A DNA stretch of 64,000 nucleotides, from assembly GCA_002270565.1 (NCBI GenBank), contig NQMI01000042.1, positions 1 through 64,000 on the forward strand, read 5' to 3'. The notes beneath the pieces are model-generated. The model worked only from the letters and a program-made list of their open reading frames with translations, was not told where the DNA came from and ran no database searches. This DNA comes from Stenocarpella maydis. Its lineage: Eukaryota > Ascomycota > Sordariomycetes > Diaporthales > Diaporthaceae. Both the position numbers and the translations under genes were made by a program. Of this stretch, positions 37,218-48,814 are shown one piece after another (position 1 is the stretch's first letter; the number at the start of each line of letters is the position of its first letter).

Positions 37218-38165
37218 GGTGGGAAATGATGTCTGTAGGGGCTGTCTGTCACACGGTATCCGTCTTACTGGCCGACCTTCACACTCGCCGACGGACTTGA
37301 GTTTCGGAATTACTAAAATATTGATAGCCCTGTTATCTAGGAAGAGCGGAGCACGTTCAAGTGAGGACAGAAAGCACTTGTTGTGGAAGAACTGCTCGCA
37401 TTACAGCTCATTTACATACACCGGGGCTTGACACCATCTTCTCGCGGGGGGGGGGGCACTTGCGGGTTGCGTCGAGTCGACAATCCAGGCACCGGCGAGA
37501 AGTCTGTATAATAAGCACTGCATCGAGCTGGATGTTTCCGTCCGGCTCCAAGTCCGAGGGGGCTAAATGATACCGTGTCGATCACATCAGTCACACGGAC
37601 TGCTGAGGTCTCCTTCTCACTCGACTGTCACCACTGCTTTATGCGACGTTGTACTAGAGGTCAGCTGACGGCTGATCCTCGAATCCAATAATACATGCAC
37701 ACATATTTAATTCAAAAGTACCTATGCCGTGCTACACACCCTGCAGTGTTCGCTCATGCATCTGGGTACTTTTGACAAGGATGCACATGCGAAAGCGGCC
37801 CAGACGACTGAAACAGAAGCATGAGGGATGAGGGCCCATAGGTAATAGCTCACGGTTAATAACAACGCGATTAGTACGTTCTGAATCTGTCATACTTGAT
37901 TGATATCCTCGCACCCCAAGGTCGTCGCCAATTTACATTGGTCTCATTGAAGGTAGTGAAGTAACATAAAGTCCCAAACACAGCAAGTAAGCCACGGTTG
38001 GCTGCTCCTAAAATGTACCCACATATGCTACAGCGTGCTCTAGACCCCTGCCGAAGTATGGAAAAGAGTGCCGTAATCAGCTTAAGAATAAAACAAGCTA
38101 TAAACCAGCAGTGACTGCTGGGGTGCTGAGCCAAAAGAGGCTCCAAATGTTGCCAGTGTCCATCC
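37218..38165. promoter_or_regulatory. divergent promoter region, membrane protein / UbiA-type cyclase
   Basis: A 948-base region lies between two outward start codons. It holds a G run near 37447 and no ORF with coding character. It probably drives both the rhodopsin-domain and UbiA-type genes. Confidence 0.5.
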
Positions 38166-39158
38166 ATGATGTCCACTATCAATGCTGCCAACTCTCTGCG
38201 GAAGGTCATCCTCAAGTTCAACAGGATGGAGCCCTCTCTCTTAAGCAGTGTGCGATGGTCCTTTCACGTTCTTGATCTTCTCTGGGGTTTCACGGAGAGT
38301 GATTTTACTACCTTTGTTATTCCGGATATGGCCTTCGGCCTACTGGGGGCTCTTTCACGCAGCTCACTTGTCAATAGAGAGCGCCCCTCGTATGCAGAGA
38401 TATTCCAACGCCTTCCGGCCTTGCTGGCGTTCAATTGGACGAATCTTCTCGTCTTTGACCTCGCCAACCAAAGAAGCCCCGGATCGGTTGCAGAGGATAG
38501 AATCAACAAGCCCTGGCGACCGATTCCAACTGGGAAGATCAGTCTTCAGCAGACGAGACGCACGATGCTCGTCATTGTGCCCCTAAGCATGTACCTCAAC
38601 TACAACTTGGGGGTCTGGGGCCAAGGCTCTCTAATCCACCTGGTCACGTGGCTATATAATGACCTCGGCGGCGGGGATGAAGCGATTCTGCGGGAGCTGT
38701 TGATTGCTGTGGGTTACGCTATGTTCAATTCCGCTTCCCTAAGCATATCCGCTTGTGGTCTGAAACAGCGTGAAACTTGCGAGATTAATTCCAAGGGTCT
38801 CGCTTGGACTGGCATAATCAGCGCCGTGATCTTCACCACAATGCAAATCCAAGATCTCAAGGATCAGCGCGGCGATCAACTCCGCGGGCGGAAAACCGTG
38901 GTACTCTTCCTTGGGCAGGACTTCTCTCGAGGGTCTATTGCCTTTTTCGTGATTCTCTGGTCAGGAGTATGCATCCATTTCTGGAAGACTGGGCCATGGG
39001 GCCTCTTAGTCACTATACTGGGCTTGACCGTTGCTTGGCGGGTGGTAAAGCATACACACAGCTGGCAGGTAGATCGCCAGGCCTGGCAGCTATGGTGTTT
39101 GTGGCTTATCATGCTCTACATTTTGCCGACCATTGGCACGGTCGATTCTGAGTTGTAG
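38166..39158 (+). CDS. UbiA-type integral membrane prenyltransferase / terpene cyclase (Fma-TC-like)
   Basis: An intron-less gene for a polytopic protein of 330 residues with about seven to nine hydrophobic helices. The first Asp-rich site is FNWTNLLVFDLANQ (residues 89-102), followed by EDRINKPWRPIPTGK (110-124), which is diagnostic of fungal UbiA proteins. The second site is IQDLKDQRGDQLRGRKT (228-244). TWLYNDLGGGDE (161-172) is typical of the branch containing the fumagillin cyclase Fma-TC, as I recall it. The first motif has Asp-Leu-Ala-Asn-Gln where ubiquinone-type enzymes have DxxxD, so a cyclase or altered prenyl transfer is more likely than quinone synthesis. The substrate would be a prenyl diphosphate at the ER membrane. 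Start: MM at 38166; the second Met is equally possible. It lies 3 kb from the P450 and is the candidate scaffold enzyme of this region. Confidence 0.82.
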   Translation: MMSTINAANSLRKVILKFNRMEPSLLSSVRWSFHVLDLLWGFTESDFTTFVIPDMAFGLLGALSRSSLVNRERPSYAEIFQRLPALLAFNWTNLLVFDLANQRSPGSVAEDRINKPWRPIPTGKISLQQTRRTMLVIVPLSMYLNYNLGVWGQGSLIHLVTWLYNDLGGGDEAILRELLIAVGYAMFNSASLSISACGLKQRETCEINSKGLAWTGIISAVIFTTMQIQDLKDQRGDQLRGRKTVVLFLGQDFSRGSIAFFVILWSGVCIHFWKTGPWGLLVTILGLTVAWRVVKHTHSWQVDRQAWQLWCLWLIMLYILPTIGTVDSEL

Positions 39159-41223
39159 CTATTTGAAAATATTAGTGATATTGGAAGGTTCCCTGGTCCG
39201 AAACTTTCATAATAGCTATAGTCAGTGAATAGGTGAAGGAGAGACTAGTGCTCTTTAGATTAAGACTTACTCTCTAAAGTGAGTAGTTATACAAAAGAGG
39301 TATATAATAGATTTAACAGAGCTATTGCTATATTTCCTGCTATGAAGATAATGTTTATGCTTTACGTAATAATACTCATTAATAGTTTATTTATTTAGCT
39401 CCTATATAAAACTTTTATACTAATTTTTAAAAACAGTTTTAATGCTAATAATAACTGAAAAGGTTTAATTTAAATAATAATATAATATTAAAATTATGTT
39501 TTATATACTATATATTCCTTAATTTCATATATTTAATTAAAAATATATTTTATAATTTAGTAATAAAAATATTTTTTATTTATTACCTATAAATTATAAC
39601 TAAGTTTAATATTACTGAAAAAAGGGAACAAATATACAAATTTAATATTTAGTTAACATAGAGATTTTAAACTTAGTAATATATATATTTAAAGTATAAA
39701 GTTTATATAACTTTATTAAATATGATTAGTTTATAATAGCAAGAAAACAGTAGGCTAGTTAGGGATATTTTTTAAATATAGAGCTGTTGCTAATAAGTAT
39801 GACTAACTATCTGTTTCTTATTAGTAATATATGCAGGCTCTATAGACTTAATTTTAGTCCTATATGTGCTAACCCTGTAGCAAAAATTCTACTACTACAT
39901 GGTGTAATGGCCCTGAGATATTGGTGAGGTCGGCTTATCTATCCGTTTACCACCTACTTATCCGTATGTGCCTACGTTAAGCAATCAATCTGGAGCTCTG
40001 CCCTATGCTCTTGGTACTGACCTTGTCGATTAGCTAATCCGAGTTATCATAGCTTAAATTGTGGAGATATTCACTATTGTAAAGCTTGTTTGTTATGCTT
40101 AGATGCTTTTCGCAGACTTAATATTTCCCCTTAGCTTCTATAACCAGGCCACTTGAGCATCCTGAAGTTGTATTAAACTTCCCCGTTAGATTGGTGCTTG
40201 ATCTGGTGGCTGGTAAAGAATGTGTGCAATACGAGCTCCAACCACTAGTATTGTGGCTGATACTGCTCTGCTCACTTGAACCATAGACATGTGTTACGAG
40301 AAAACGGCTCTATTATAGGGCCTAATTCGAAAAATAAATGCGGCCCTTCGGGCCCTCTCCCGAGGTCCGGTTTGGAGAATTGAGAGGCTTCAAATGTGCC
40401 TTTCCCTTACTTGTCGTGCATCAAAGGTCAGATCCCAGTGTGTCATGCGATTCGAGGCTGTTTGGACTCTGCACGCTGTACTCAATACACCTCGCTGGAA
40501 TCTCCGCTGGATTCTCCGCCGAGGAATCATTCCAGCACGCACGTGCCATCTTCAGCTGGCTCATCCCTCAGCATCATTGAGAGATGCTATGTGAATAGCG
40601 GGACTAATGCTGGACAGAGGGGAGAGAGAGCAACTGAGCTGAACTCGTCACATCTCGTACTGTATGCACTTGAGTCTTGGTTAGCAATGGATCCAACAGG
40701 CCCTTGATGAGATACTGCGTTCCAGGAATATGGAATAACTGGAAGGGTCAGAGAAAATGTGAGTTAACGCTTCCACAACTACTTTCGGTATCGCCGTAAG
40801 AGTTCGTGGCTGGAACTGAAGGGGAGCCAAGGGGGAAGAAGGACACCTGGAACTTTAGGCTGAGGACCGCTTATGACACTCGAATATCAGCGCGGCAGCG
40901 AGGCGACAAGTCCAGCATCGGTTCTTTTACAATCCATCAACCTTGCTTCGTAAGGCATTGAATTATCGTCTGCACTTTGTCAATCCCAGCTCAGAGGAAC
41001 CACGTTGGTGCACGACTAGGTGATCCATCGATGTCCACGCCTACGAGGTCACATTTAGGACGAGTGGGATCTCCACACATCACTCATGAGCTTAATGGAG
41101 TTGCATTTTATTTCAGCCTTGGCTCTTTAGCCTTCTTCCTCTCGCTATTAGTGAGAAACAGGGCTCATTTCCTCAAACCCCACCAGTCTTGTATCAGTCA
41201 CTCGCCATAACACGGCTGAGTAA
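39159..41223. other. gene-free region, AT-rich then normal composition
   Basis: About 39200-39900 is AT-rich and RIP-like. From 39900 the composition rises, but no frame shows a domain or splice-supported gene. A short GC-rich piece is present at 40330-40390. Confidence 0.55.
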
Positions 41224-41530
41224 TCAAGCAGCGCTCAGATGCCACTCCCCGACCTTCTTCATGTTCTCGGCGGGGACGAGTGGCTTGTACGTGAACGCCG
41301 GAAGGCCAGACGTGTAGATGTTGGAGCTGCCAGGAATGAGAGCCTACCCAGAGGTGTTTGCACTCGTGGGGGATCTTGCCGAGGACTTACCTTGCCTGGT
41401 CGCTGAGAACCTGATCCAAGGTGATGTCATATGAGCAATTGCCGTGGCCGTCATCGTGGACTTCGTCAACTATGCCCTTCTTCTCCTTGTTATGCCCGTA
41501 GTAAATCCGGTCATTCTTCTTGAATGGCAT
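41224..41530 (-). CDS. small protein of 80 residues, possible TUDOR/SH3-like fold
   Basis: Two exons, 41391-41530 and 41224-41326, flank intron 41327-41390 (GTAAGT donor, GGCAG acceptor). The frame closes exactly and the product ends at a TGA. The start is MPFKKNDRIYYGHNKEKKG, followed by IVDEVHDDGHGNCSYDITLD, then GLPAFTYKPLVPAENMKK. The first half resembles the strand pattern of hypervirulence-associated TUDOR domains (basic start, hydrophobic-Tyr, IVD, YDI). That resemblance is only visual, and the function is unknown. The same frame stays open upstream of this Met, but the extra residues look non-coding, so I chose 41530. Confidence 0.55.
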
Positions 41531-43637
41531 TTTCTTGGCAAGTGGGGCAGTGAGTTGTTGATGTGTCTTGTTATCTTTGCGATTGGCGTGTATCTTGAGC
41601 TCCGTTGCAGAATTGGGGATGGTTCTTCTTTTCCTTTTGGTTATTTGGTATTGGATATCCTGCAGTTGAGCTGGTGGGGGGAAGAGAAAGAGTGCTTTTA
41701 TAGGATTCCCAAAACAGTGGTTCAGTGGTGTTCTGGAGAGCGTTTCTGTCACCCCACACCGCTGAGTGGTACGCATAAGTAGCCTCAACCCACAAGGTTG
41801 GAAGATCTATTGTATGTCAGGGCCTTCTTCAGTCAAGCTCCATTGTCTCTCACCAGGTCATCAAGTTGCAAAAGCTCCAGTAAACTGATGTTACTTCCGG
41901 ATGTGGGTGACAGTCAATTTTAGTCTGATTTATCTCCACTACCTAAGTAGATTCCTGGTGTACGTGACTCACCGACTTTTTGTGGTAATGGCAGTGATGA
42001 GATGTCTATGCAAACATGTGTTCACATTGGCTATTCATCTGTAATGTTGATGAGTAATTGGGTGTGGGTGTGGTTAAATATCCAAGATGAATCTACCGAA
42101 TCATGACAATTCAAGAGAGATTTCCAAATCAGGACCTCAAGTTTTGTGAATCACTAGGACCTATATTTTCCAATTTGCCTGACTACCGGCTGGAGACCCT
42201 AAAGGGAGCTCTGGCCTGGAACCTAGGCGAGAAACTCGAGCCTCCCAAGGTAACTCGCATCTTCTCGACAATACTATGCATGCTCTATTTCAAGAGTCAA
42301 AACTACTGAAATGACGTTCTGCGACTGCTTACTGCCTGTGCCCAGCTATTCTTGGGAAGGCAACTAGGGCGCCGCAAGGCTAAAATGTAGTCTAGTTACA
42401 AGGGTGCCTGCACATTCTCTGGCATGTAGCACCATTATGATTATTCGAACCCACCACGCTTGATCATCTCTCCTAGAGCAAACCCCGCTTTTCCACGGGT
42501 TCTAAATACGCCGGCTCGACTTAATATCTGCTCCAGATGAACCCGCTTCGGGGTGCGGCTTCCATCTTCGTATGCACGGTCTCACATGTGGTCCGCGTTC
42601 TCCAAGGGCGAGCTGGTGCCTTTACCTTACCTTGAATCGAGGGTTTTGAACGGCAGAGAAATCATAAATCAAGAATCTTTGCAAATTGCAAGGTGTTTTG
42701 GGATAAAAAAAAATGCAGTCGGCTTATACACGGGCGCGCACCAGTCGGCTCTCCATCGTGCCTCTTTCGCTTCAGGGCGGCACCTTGCGATTACTCTGCC
42801 ATTCTACATTTTCACGTCAGCCTGTCCGGACGCTGACGGCATATACAGCTTGGAGTGCCCTAAAGAATGGCGCAGACAAGGCCACCTATATCAAACCCCC
42901 TTGAGAGGACCAACGATGCATGCTCAAGCCTGTTCGGCTGGTGGAACCTTGGTGGCGCCCCCCTTTGGGAGACTCCAGTCAGGCTTCATAATCGAGGCCT
43001 TGAGGTTTTCGAAAACGTGAGCAAACATGTTGAAGTATATAGCATTGTCAGTCAGCTATATTGCCCAGTGTCGCTCATATCTGATGAGAAAAGAGCCGAG
43101 TACTACACTGGTTTTGCATTCAGTCAGCGCAGCGTGGTCTCTACTTAAGTACCTAGGTAGGTAACTATATATCGGAACCTTGGGGTGAAAATCTTTTGCG
43201 CGCGCAACGTATCAACAGAATTGCTGGAGTCTGCTTCGTAAGATTCATGTGTTGACAAGGAGGTCCCATTGTTTTCCACCAGCGCCACCAGCGCATCCTT
43301 CAACAAGCCTGTCGGCGCTAAAAAGCCACACGATTTTGCATCCCGAGATCTCGCACCCCGGGCATGATTAGTGTGGAACAGCCATGTGTCCTAAGCACTC
43401 TGAATTCGTAGAAGTAAACTCGCCTTAAGGTCTAAGTTTCTAGAAAAGAACAAAACAAATGAAAGAAGCTTTTATAAGCGCAGGATACGCTTGGTTTCAG
43501 GGTTAGGGGCGGCTTTCTGTTCAACAATTAGTGCTTACCATGTTCTGGTATCTCCAAGGAAAGCCAAAGGTTCCTAATCTGCGGCTGCCTGCGCGAGATT
43601 TTCCTTCTGGCTGACATTTCTGAAGCTGCAGCAGAGC
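41531..43637. other. intergenic, no supported gene
   Basis: Several open stretches exist (for example 42103-42309 and 42553-43020), but they lack recognisable domains and consistent splice signals. One TACCTAGGTA palindrome is at 43150-43159. The promoter of the flavin monooxygenase should be in the last 300 bases. Confidence 0.5.
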
Positions 43638-45364
43638 ATGGGCTCGGTTACGCAGAAGATGGGAAAACAGACGGTGGCAGTGATTGGTGCAGGTAAGCAC
43701 ATGAGCGCCTGACGGCGTGGATATCACCCCGTTTAGGATGGGCAACGGCATGCTCTGACACGTGCGCAGGCCCCTCTGGGCTCTCCATGCTCAAGCAGCT
43801 CCGCGATGATGGCTTCGCCGTCACGGGGTTCGAGAGGCGCGACAGGGTCGGCGGGCTATGGGCTTATTCCGACAACACGTCCTACACCACGGCGCTGCCG
43901 CGGACCATGGCGAACATCAGCAAGTTCACATGCGGCTTCAGCGACTTCCCCATGCCCGACAAGTACCCCATCTACATGAGGATGGAGCACTTCCGGGACT
44001 TCATGGAGAGCTACGCCAGGCACTTTGACACGCTCAAGGAATGGAGCCTGAACACGACCGTCCACAGGGCATCACGCAACGCCGACGACACCAAGTGGGC
44101 CCTCGAGGTTGAGACGGCTGCCGAGGGCGTCAGGACGCTCGAGTTCGACAAGGTCGTCTTCTGCCACGGCTACCAGACCAGGGCTGTCGTGCCCACCTTC
44201 GAGGGCCAGGACCTGTTCCAGGGGACAGTCATGCACTCGCAGCAGTACCGCAGCCCCCTGCCCTTCAAGGGGAAGCGCGTCCTCGTGCTGGGCCTGTCCT
44301 CGACGACAGGCGACATCGCCCCGGACCTCATGCCCCACGCCGCCCACCCGGTCTACCTCTCGCACCGCCGCGGCGCGCTGCCCTTCCGGCGGTTCCGCAA
44401 GGGCGTGCCCAACGACACGCAGATCACCTGGCGGCGGCGCCAGATGTCCCAGCTCCTGCAGCGGTACTTCCCGTCGCTGGCCAAGGTCCTCGCCGACTGC
44501 TTCCTGACCCTGTTCGCGAGGTTAATGTTCCCCAACCTCAGGCCCGAGTGGAGGCTCCTGCCCATCCCGAGCGTCCTGCTCCGGCTCCCGGGCAGCTTCG
44601 AGAACATCATGCCCTTCCTCGAGGACGGCAGCCTGCAGTCCGTGCACGGGCTGAAGCGGTTCCTAGGGCCCAACAAGGTCGAGCTCCTGGACGGCACGGT
44701 GCTGGGGGACATAGATGCCGTGCTGCTGTGCACGGGGTACCGGGCAGACTGGACAGTGGGGCAGCCGTTCATGGAGACTAGCACCCCCAGGTCCCACGGG
44801 TACGCCGGGGAGCCCATCTATAGGATGTGGATGAACCTCTTCCCGCCGAGGTATGCGGACTCGTGCGCGCTCCTGTGCTACTCGGCGTTCGGAAAGTCCA
44901 ACGGCTTCTCCTTCGCCGACGTCACGTCCATGGCCATATCCAACGTCTTCCGCGGTGTTGAGCAGCTCCCATCGCTGGGCGAGATGAACGCGTGGGTCGA
45001 CAGGCACCAGGAGTGGGTCGCATCGCGGTGGGCGATGGACCACAGCGTCGACACGAGCATGGTCAAGCAGTGGGAGTTCCAGGGATGGCTGCACCGCGCC
45101 GCGGGGACGGGCATGGAGAACCTGAGCCCCTTCAGCTGGAAGGGGTGGAGGTTCTGGTGGAGGGACCGCAAGATGTACAAGCTCATGAACGACGGCGTCG
45201 AGACGGCGCACTCGTACCGGTATTTCGAGACGGGCAAGAGGAAGAGGTGGGATGGGGCGAGGGAGGCCATCTTGCACGCGAACGAGGTCGTCGCTACGGT
45301 TTTGCCAATCACTGACGAGGAGGAGAAGGAGATACTGTCTGGGAATCCGGGAATGCGGGAATAG
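43638..45364 (+). CDS. flavin-containing monooxygenase (FMO/dimethylaniline monooxygenase-like)
   Basis: The product is 549 residues. Exon 1 (43638-43692) and exon 2 (43770-45364) flank intron 43693-43769 (GTAAGC, CTGAC, GCAG). The splice restores the FAD motif VAVIGAGPSGLSMLKQL at the N-terminus. The FMO fingerprint FQGTVMHSQQYR and the C-terminal DAVLLCTGYR motif are clear, so this is an FMO rather than a Baeyer-Villiger enzyme by motif. The NADPH-binding loop is VLVLGLSSTTGDIA: the second and third glycines of GxGxxG are replaced by Ser and Thr. Codon use is strongly GC-ending, unlike the AT-rich surroundings. It would insert oxygen at a nitrogen, sulfur or carbonyl of an unknown substrate. 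It may be a tailoring enzyme of the neighbouring cluster or independent. Confidence 0.9.
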
Positions 45365-45929
45365 ATGTGGACTTTGTTTGGATCTTATACATATATTTCG
45401 ATTTAGAGCATTATATCCCACCGTCCACGCCACACATTCTGGCGCCACTACCTTTAGGCCCACGATACACACATCAAAGTTTTCTGGAATTTTAAGGCTA
45501 TTCATTCAACTACGTGAGTCAATTCCACTACCATACCAGCAAGCAATAATCACAAGTGACTGTGGACTCATATTTGCTTCTTTACTCATTGCTAAACCAT
45601 CCCAGAGTAATACCACCCCACAACTACATAGGCAGGGTTCATGGTCGCCCGGCATGGCATAGGCTCTATAGATGTCCATAAATTGCGGAAAGAAAGTACC
45701 AGCCGCACTGTCTTTGACGGTGTTTTGAATGCTCACCAACACCATCCCAGATTCGGCACCTTGCCACGGAATTCCAACAAAGAGGAGCACGCAGGTCACA
45801 CCGACACGGCGGATCCCACAGGCCCTGCACGGAAATCTCTGGCTGCTCAATGCCTTGCGGCTGCCGAGGTAGGAGAAGATCAACAATCACCAGCATCGGA
45901 GGAGGGGAACGACAAGAACCGAGTTTCCA
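45365..45929. other. intergenic
   Basis: A 565-base spacer between two genes on the same strand. No gene, repeat or clear motif is seen. It should hold the promoter of the next gene. Confidence 0.5.
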
Positions 45930-46904
45930 ATGGCATCAGCCGAGAAGCAAGACCTCGAGAGGATCCTCAAATTCTGCGCAGCATCTCCGAGACCAGCACC
46001 TTCGCCACCCTTGCGCAGAGGCGAGGTGTACTGCCTGTCGGGCTTCGCGGGCAGGGCAGAGCAGTGGTACAAGGAGGACGCCGGAAGACAGCTGACACTC
46101 CGGAGCCGCACGAGGCGGCAGCCATCCCGGGCGGCGAAGGGCTCATCTCAGCAGGGCGACTATGTTGTCCCCCAGGACGAGGTAGACTCGCTTCTCGCCT
46201 CGGCGGCGGGCCTGGACCGGACCGCAAGGAAGGGCAGCACCGAGGCCACGGCGTGCGAGGCACAGCCCCCCACGCCACCACTAGACGAAAGCGAAGACCC
46301 AGACCAAGGAGGGCTGCTGAGGGCCGCCGAGCAATCAGGCCGCCAGGCGCAGGGCCCGGAGGCGCGGCTCAGCGGCTTCCGCGCCCGCCTGGACCAGGCC
46401 ATACAAGACAAATGCCGGGAGCTTCGGGACCGGCACGATCGGGAGGGCGGCATCCGGCACACGTGCACGGTGGGCGCAAGCGGGTGGGACTGTGTGGATG
46501 AGGAGTACTGCGGACACGGGCTGGTGGACCGATGTGTAAGATGGGTGCCGAAGCGCAAGGCGTACCTCCGGGCGCGGGTGCGGTCCGAGATGGAAGAGCT
46601 CTTCTCCTCGTGCGGTGACGGCGACAACAACACCCCGGAGCGCCTTGCCGAGCTCAAGAGATGCAGGACGGCCAAGCTCAAAGCCGAGACGCTGAGGAGG
46701 GTGGAGGACATCGAGGCCAGACTGCTGTGTGCCACCAGCGCTGCTGCTGAGGCGGACATGCTGGAAAGCCCTACGCTGGGGCGGTGGCCGACAGGGCCAG
46801 AGGGGTTCCTGAGGGAGGATGTCGGGGCGCAGAGGGTCGAGCTAGCCGGGCTTGTGTTCGCGGTGGACGTGTGCCTCGGAGGGACGCGGATCATGATGCT
46901 GTAG
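45930..46904 (+). CDS. unrecognised protein of 324 residues
   Basis: A single uninterrupted frame with GC-rich third positions runs from ATG 45930 to TAG 46904. I do not recognise the family. The N-terminal half is Pro/Ser/Gln-rich and probably disordered. The middle has a helical, charged stretch (GFRARLDQAIQDKCRELRD) followed by a short Cys/Trp-bearing segment (HTCTVGASGWDCVDEEYCG, then DRCVRWVPKRKAYL) that could bind metal or form disulfides. A long helix follows (about residues 210-275) and the end is hydrophobic. No signal peptide or membrane span is seen. The stop lies 62 bases from the stop of the convergent acetyltransferase. Confidence 0.55.
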   Translation: MASAEKQDLERILKFCAASPRPAPSPPLRRGEVYCLSGFAGRAEQWYKEDAGRQLTLRSRTRRQPSRAAKGSSQQGDYVVPQDEVDSLLASAAGLDRTARKGSTEATACEAQPPTPPLDESEDPDQGGLLRAAEQSGRQAQGPEARLSGFRARLDQAIQDKCRELRDRHDREGGIRHTCTVGASGWDCVDEEYCGHGLVDRCVRWVPKRKAYLRARVRSEMEELFSSCGDGDNNTPERLAELKRCRTAKLKAETLRRVEDIEARLLCATSAAAEADMLESPTLGRWPTGPEGFLREDVGAQRVELAGLVFAVDVCLGGTRIMML

Positions 46905-46966
46905 GCGCAGGCGAGTGGCCAGAGGGCGACCACATGACGGCAGGCCGCCCAGCGAACCCAGCCAGG

Positions 46967-47599
46967 CTAGAGAGACTTCACGAAGAAGGCGGTGCTCCCC
47001 AGCCGCCCGTCCGCAAACGCCGCGTAGTCCGGGCATGTGCCCCACTCCGCCCAGCCGGTGCGGCGGTAGAAGTCGCGTGCCGGCGTCTCCGTCTTGGTGT
47101 CCAGGGTGAGGACCCGCAGGCCGAGGGTGTCGCGCGCAAAGGCCTCGACGTGCGCCATCATGGCCCTCCCCAGCCCGGAGCGCCGGCTGGACGCCCGCAC
47201 GAGCAGCTTGGCTACCTCGCCGCGGTGGGCGTGCGTCGCCTTGGGGATGGTCACGAGCTGCGCCGTCGCCACGACCTCCGGGCCGGCCCCGTGCCCCGGC
47301 TGGTCCGGCGTGGTGATGACGAAGAGGTGGCGCGTGGCGCCCAGGCTGCTGCCGAGGGACCGCCAGTACGCGTCCGCGTCCGCGTCCGAGAGCGGGGCGA
47401 GGAAGCCGATCGACGAGGCCGAGGGCTCGGTGTTGACGCATGACTGCAGCAGGCTCCGGAGGGACGGCAGGTGGGCCTCAATGTCCGCGGGGCCCGAGAG
47501 GCGCGACACGGCGTGTCCGGCCCCGGCGGTGTGTGTCTCACCACTCCTGGGGCTGCCGCTGCTCTCGGCTCCCGGGCCTGGCAGCGTGGTAGATGGCAT
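46967..47599 (-). CDS. GNAT-family N-acetyltransferase
   Basis: A single-exon gene for 210 residues. The first 35 residues are Gly/Ser/Thr-rich and probably disordered. The GNAT fold follows: a strand-helix start (ADIEAHLPSLRSLLQSCV), VVATAQLVTIPK, then the acetyl-CoA binding motif A, VAKLLVRASSRRSGLGRAMM, in which RRSGLG is the pyrophosphate loop. It finishes with LTLDTKTETPARDFYRRTGW, the usual motif B with Tyr near the active site. It transfers acetyl from acetyl-CoA to an amine of an unknown small molecule or peptide, presumably in the cytosol. Fungal relatives are often linked to detoxification. Confidence 0.85.
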   Translation of the reverse strand: MPSTTLPGPGAESSGSPRSGETHTAGAGHAVSRLSGPADIEAHLPSLRSLLQSCVNTEPSASSIGFLAPLSDADADAYWRSLGSSLGATRHLFVITTPDQPGHGAGPEVVATAQLVTIPKATHAHRGEVAKLLVRASSRRSGLGRAMMAHVEAFARDTLGLRVLTLDTKTETPARDFYRRTGWAEWGTCPDYAAFADGRLGSTAFFVKSL

Positions 47600-48814
47600 G
47601 GCTATGCGACCTCTGCGTCTGGCTGGTGAGAGGGGGGGGTTAACTACCTGGTGGCCGGTGCTGTTCTAAAGTCTCTGCGCCACAGCATCGGTTGTCCTGC
47701 AAGGGTGGTTATCTCGGGCAGAGTCTTGGGGTGCTGGTATAGAAACAATTACAATGGTTAGTTATGAGCGAGACTGTGTGATCACTCAGTCGAGGCACTG
47801 ATCAAGAAAGAATGGCTGGAGGAATTTAAGCTTTAATGGGCCAGCCACAGACCAATGATATAATACCGTGACTCATTCCTGATTGGGAAAAAGCCTCTCT
47901 CGGCATTACCCCGGTGCTGCCCTGCCTTGTCTATGGGATCCAGAGTCGGCTAACCAAGGGTGAATGCCCTCCAGCCCTATAATATGCCTTTTGCCCTTTG
48001 CCTTGTATTATTGCTGTTACTGTTGCCTCTTCTGCCGTTGATGTCTCTGTTGGAATTCTTTAACCCCTCTTCTAAGCTGCCGTAGTAATTTGTACAGACA
48101 TTCGTATACGCCGCAAACAGATGGCACACTCCACATAGTGACTCACTCAGTAGCCACCGCGGCAGGCAAGAGATAGTGCCTTGAAAGGTTTTGAAGCTCC
48201 TAGCGTCTTCTTGATTGCGAAATCACGGAGTAATAGTATTACCCCGGTGCTATCTGGTGTTATCTGGTGCTACCCAGTGCTATCCGTAGCTATCCGGTAC
48301 TCTCTACCCTTCCTAGGGGGCCTGGAGGGAGTTTATTAAACTGATTAAGTATATAAGGATACTTGAGGAGTGTTGGGATGTCAAAAGTGTTTGTGTGCGA
48401 ATTGGGTGTGCATTTGTTCTGGTCTGAAGAGCAGCTACAAGAGGGGGGGGGGGAGGCAGACGGTCCATTTGTAGTTGGCTGGCCCAGCTGGCGCCCCTCC
48501 ATGCCCAACTGCGTACCTCTCAATTCTAGCACCCCTCCTGCGCTGCTACAGATAGGCTCCTCTTAGTTATATATGTATGTATATATATAACGATCAGTTT
48601 GAGTTCAGCTGTTGGTGCTCTTATAATTTGCAACATCAAGCTTTAAGAAAGCTCCTGTCTTGGAAGAGGAACCCCACTGCGTAGACCGGCCTACTGCCAA
48701 ATTCATAGTAGCTAATACCATACACTCCACCGTGTTGTTTGCACACCCGATCGCTAAAGACATGATCTTCAGCGTTCAAAATGCCTATTCTGTCGTCGGC
48801 TGCACGTGCGACTT
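47600..48814. other. intergenic with short CTATCC/GGTGCTA-type repeats
   Basis: No supported gene. About 48240-48300 holds degenerate copies of a TATCTGGTGCTA-like decamer. A G run occurs at 48443. TATATA sequences lie near 48570-48590. Confidence 0.5.

Noticed and set aside
42103..42309. short plus-strand frame beginning MTIQERFPNQ
   Set aside because: Protein-like but only 68 codons, with no convincing continuation or family.
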